Source: MGBC163016 sp964631345 (GTDB lineage: Bacteria > Actinomycetota > Coriobacteriia > Coriobacteriales > Eggerthellaceae). From it: 64,000 nt of DNA. Shown in pieces: positions 61,303-64,000 of the stretch. Position 1 is the stretch's first letter. Each line of letters starts with the position of its first letter. A program made the position numbers and the translations under genes. The stretch spans positions 22,871 through 86,870 of the forward strand of contig CAZVWE010000007.1 of assembly GCA_964631345.1 (NCBI GenBank), in the 5' to 3' direction. The notes under the pieces are model-generated. The model did no database searches. It was not told the origin of the DNA and was given only the letters and a program-made list of their open reading frames with translations.

Positions 61303-63447
61303 ATGGATGCCAAATTCAACACATGTGTCTTTTGCGACGGAGGCTGCGCCTTAGCAGCTACCAGGATCAATGGAAAGCTGAAAGTCACTCCCGCGAACCC
61401 ACAGGCGCCAGCAATTTGTAGCAAGGTACGCATTATCGATGAATATCGATTACACCCCGATCGCATCATCCATCCGTTCAAGCGCGTTGGCAAGCGCGGC
61501 AGTGGGCAATGGGAAGAGATTTCGTGGAACCAAGCGCTCGACGAAATCGCCGAAAAGCTACAGCGGGTAATCACTACATACGGCTCCGAGGCTTTCGCGG
61601 TTTCCGAGATGCCACTAAATATAGGTTTCGGAGGCATAACTCGACGCTTCATGAACCACTTAGGCGCCGTAAACTACATAGCACCTGTACAACTGTGTAT
61701 GGGAAATACCGCACAAGTGCATCGCGCTGTATATGGCTGGTACACAAGCGCTAACTGGCAAGTAGCTGACTGCATCGTTTATTTCGGCCAAGACCGCGAC
61801 ACCGAACGCTGGCCTGGAGAGTTCTTAAATCTGAAAGCGGCACTTGCACGGGGTGCCACGCTGATCGAAGTCGACCCGCGCATTACTGAGACCTCAAAGC
61901 TAGCCCAGCATCACCTGCGCATCCGCTACGGCACGGATGCAGCTTTAGCACTTGCGTGGATCAATGTGATCATCGAAGAAAACCTCTATGATAAGGAATT
62001 TGTAAGCAATTTCTGTATTGGTTTCAATGAGCTGAGCGAGCGCGTACGCGAATACAACCCTGAACACGTGGCGAAAATCTGCGGAATCTCAGCTGATCAG
62101 ATCCGTAAGACCGCGCGTATCTATGCGAATGCCCAGGCGGCGCTTATCCCTTGGGGCGTGGTGCCTGACATGCAGGTAAACTCAACTTCGCTCATCCAAG
62201 CACTTTGCATCCTTCGTGCCATCTGCGGAAACCTTAACAAGTCCGAGATGGTGTTCGGCCCGGCACTTGGCGGCGTGACGAACGCCCAGCTTGCCGACTA
62301 TTCCGTACTTTCATCCGAGCAGCGTGTTAAGCAGCTTGGGCGCAATACGCATTCATTGCTGACATTTGCTGCATCCGATTTGTATCGCGATGCCTGGCAG
62401 CGTTTTGACATCCCTTATGAGCCTGACATACTGGCGCAATCGTGTGCAGCCATACCACCTGATCTGTTCGCAGCCATGCGCGGCGAAGATTCTTATCCTG
62501 TGAAGGCATTTTTCGCTGTGGGTAACAACACGGTAATGAGCTATGCAAATCAACAAGGCATTGTGGATGCACTCATGAACCAAGACCTCGTGGTTACTTT
62601 TGAGAATTGGATGACACCCACAGCACAGCTCTCTGACTATGTTCTACCTGGTGACATGTGGGCGGAGCGCGACGTACTCATACCCGCCTTTGATGTGGCG
62701 CCGCTATTCACAGTGGGTCAAGCTTTCTGCGATCCGGTCGGCGAATGTAAGAGTTGGTACTTCGTGATAAAAGGTCTTGCCGACCGCTTAGGAATGTCCG
62801 ATGTCTTTCCTTGGGAGGATGAGCATGCGCTTTATGACTTCCGCTTAGCGCCACTTAGCATGACCTGGGAAGACGCCTGTGCGCAAGCGCCATCGCCTGT
62901 GATGATGAAGCCTGTCGCTATGGGGCAATTCGTCACGCCATCTGGAAAAGTTGAGCTTGCGAGCAGTGTGCTTGCAAGTCTCGGCTACGACCCGCTGCCC
63001 TCATATGTTGAGCCGGCTGACCCAGGTGCCGCATCGGGCGATTTCCCCTATATCGCATTTGCTGGTTACCGCGAACGCTACTCATACAACACCTGTCTGC
63101 ACCAGATCGAGAGCTTGCGAGCACACGAACCCGAACCCTACCTGTTCATCAATCCCGAAGACGCCGAGCATGAAGGTATCGCCGACGGCGACCCTTGCGA
63201 GGTGGAGAGTGCTTATGGCAAGGTGAGACTGCTGGCAAAGCTTGATGAGAATCAGCCCTCAGGTAGCATCCGCGTTCCACATGGATGGTGGAAACCCGAA
63301 ACAGCTCAAGGACTGGAAGCAGGATTGAGCAGCGCACAAGAGTTCAACGACGGTATATTGTTCCCCGATAAACCTTGGAATCTCGACGGCTCACAAGGCG
63401 TTCCCGGCCTACGCGGTAGCATTCATGTGAGGGTATCCAAGCTCTAG
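61303..63447 (+). CDS. Molybdopterin oxidoreductase (DMSO-reductase family), second orphan
   Basis: Bis-MGD enzyme of 714 residues with a canonical 4Fe-4S site: Cys8, Cys11, Cys15 and Cys39 (in TCVFCDGGCALAAT and AICSK). EVDPRITETSKLA and PHGWWKPE are family regions; Cys132 in LCMGNTAQVH is a plausible Mo ligand. No Tat signal, no partner subunits. Base composition is richer in G+C than the rest of the window. GAAGAGG precedes the ATG. The substrate is unknown. A fragment of an amidohydrolase-like gene follows it. Confidence 0.88.
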   Translation: MDAKFNTCVFCDGGCALAATRINGKLKVTPANPQAPAICSKVRIIDEYRLHPDRIIHPFKRVGKRGSGQWEEISWNQALDEIAEKLQRVITTYGSEAFAVSEMPLNIGFGGITRRFMNHLGAVNYIAPVQLCMGNTAQVHRAVYGWYTSANWQVADCIVYFGQDRDTERWPGEFLNLKAALARGATLIEVDPRITETSKLAQHHLRIRYGTDAALALAWINVIIEENLYDKEFVSNFCIGFNELSERVREYNPEHVAKICGISADQIRKTARIYANAQAALIPWGVVPDMQVNSTSLIQALCILRAICGNLNKSEMVFGPALGGVTNAQLADYSVLSSEQRVKQLGRNTHSLLTFAASDLYRDAWQRFDIPYEPDILAQSCAAIPPDLFAAMRGEDSYPVKAFFAVGNNTVMSYANQQGIVDALMNQDLVVTFENWMTPTAQLSDYVLPGDMWAERDVLIPAFDVAPLFTVGQAFCDPVGECKSWYFVIKGLADRLGMSDVFPWEDEHALYDFRLAPLSMTWEDACAQAPSPVMMKPVAMGQFVTPSGKVELASSVLASLGYDPLPSYVEPADPGAASGDFPYIAFAGYRERYSYNTCLHQIESLRAHEPEPYLFINPEDAEHEGIADGDPCEVESAYGKVRLLAKLDENQPSGSIRVPHGWWKPETAQGLEAGLSSAQEFNDGILFPDKPWNLDGSQGVPGLRGSIHVRVSKL

Positions 63448-63828
63448 ACAGGGGCAGATCCCGCTATTTTCGCGCCAGCTGCTGTTAAACGATGCGGTTT
63501 ATATCAAGGTGCCGAACTCGTATCAAAGGGTGGTGGGACGAAAAGTCTCAAGAGTTTGAAGAAAGGGCTGTTTGGCAAACCCGCTCAGATGGTTTTCGAG
63601 ATGGATGTGAAAGATGTTCAAGATGACCGATTCGAGTTGGAGTTCCACTATTGCCCCTTAGTTAAGGCATGGCAGAAACAGGGTTGCACCGACAAGGAGA
63701 TATCAGATCTCTGCGATTGGGCTATGTGTGGCGATCGTGGAATAGGGGAGGCATACGGTTGCGAACTTGATTTACCGAAAACTATTGCCCGTGGTGATGA
63801 TGTCTGTCACCTTATCTACCATCGGTGA
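63448..63828 (+). pseudogene. N-terminally truncated L-2-amino-thiazoline-4-carboxylic acid hydrolase-like fragment
   Basis: The end (FHYCPLVKAWQKQGCTDKEI, then AMCGDRGIGEAYG and LPKTIARGDDVCHL) resembles the C-terminal part of the L-2-amino-thiazoline-4-carboxylate hydrolase family as I recall it, which normally has over 200 residues. The frame is open back to 63448 but holds no ATG; the first possible start is a TTG at 63556 without a clear ribosome site. It is probably a remnant, though a short functional product of 90 residues cannot be excluded. Confidence 0.55.
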
Positions 63829-63945
63829 TGCGCAATAGGTGAGTATTTTATAATGACGGATCACAAAGCAAGTTCAGGCAGATAGTAAATCGGACGCTTC
63901 TCGAAAGGAGCGCCCGATAGGTTGATTAAAAAGGAGAAGGGAATC

Positions 63946-64000
63946 TCACTCCCACTCGATGGTGGGAGTGGCGGATAGTTGTTCGAACAGTATCATGCCG
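63946..64000 (-). CDS. Partial gene end, possibly GMP synthase
   Basis: The minus strand reads a C-terminus ending in PTIEWE and stop TGA (63946-63948), open to the window edge. GMP synthases end in PPATIEWE preceded by a similar pattern (hydrophobic, hydrophobic, aromatic, acidic), so guaA is the likely identity, but 17 residues are too few to be sure. A hairpin at about 63892-63917 downstream might be its terminator. Confidence 0.4.
   Translation of the reverse strand, partial: GMILFEQLSATPTIEWE

Overview
The window looks like a contiguous chromosome segment of an anaerobic, moderately low-GC actinomycete of the class Coriobacteriia, probably Eggerthellales. This rests on gene content, not a database match: a Gram-positive division and cell-wall cluster with sepF, yggT and divIVA but no ftsA, an RNase P RNA, a cytoplasmic NAD(P)-type [NiFe]-hydrogenase, molybdopterin enzymes without electron-transfer partners, and a flavinylated fumarate-reductase-like protein with its own ApbE.

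Layout. 1-9.8 kb: S-adenosylhomocysteinase, a family 2 glycosyltransferase, a ComF-like protein, an orphan amino-acid-binding lipoprotein behind a structured leader, and an operon of an M16 peptidase and two single-span membrane proteins. 9.9-11.3 kb: infC-rpmI-rplT with an attenuator-like leader and an apparent AUA start for IF3. 11.3-18.4 kb: two envelope glycosyltransferases, tRNA-Glu and tRNA-Arg, an RNA uracil methyltransferase, a cyclophilin, a TPR membrane protein and ndk. 18.4-22.5 kb: hydB-hydG-hydD-hydA, a group 3b-type hydrogenase. 22.7-42.7 kb: the division and cell-wall (dcw) cluster, mraZ-rsmH-ftsL-ftsI-murF-mraY-murD-ftsW-murG-murC-murB-ftsQ-ftsZ-pgeF-yggS-sepF-proC-yggT-divIVA, opened by a promoter set inside four 10-bp MraZ boxes; murE is absent. 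42.8-43.2 kb: rnpB on the minus strand.

43.2-64 kb is accessory metabolism: thiamine pyrophosphokinase, an isochorismatase-like hydrolase, a twin-FMN-domain flavoprotein reductase convergent with apbE, an orphan molybdopterin enzyme divergent from a three-gene set (unknown protein, solute-binding lipoprotein, ATP-grasp ligase), then MmgE/PrpD, SDR, an amino-acid permease and an amidohydrolase. The last 5 kb are visibly richer in G+C and hold a multi-helix cytochrome-like membrane protein, a PASTA-like protein, a second molybdopterin enzyme and what look like decayed gene fragments.

Intergenic DNA repeatedly carries short imperfect tandem repeats (12-25 bp units), and two proteins (FtsQ and the PASTA-like protein) have repeat tracts of the same sort inside their coding regions. 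No CRISPR array, insertion sequence or prophage was seen. All functional assignments come from motifs and length read by eye; no search was run.
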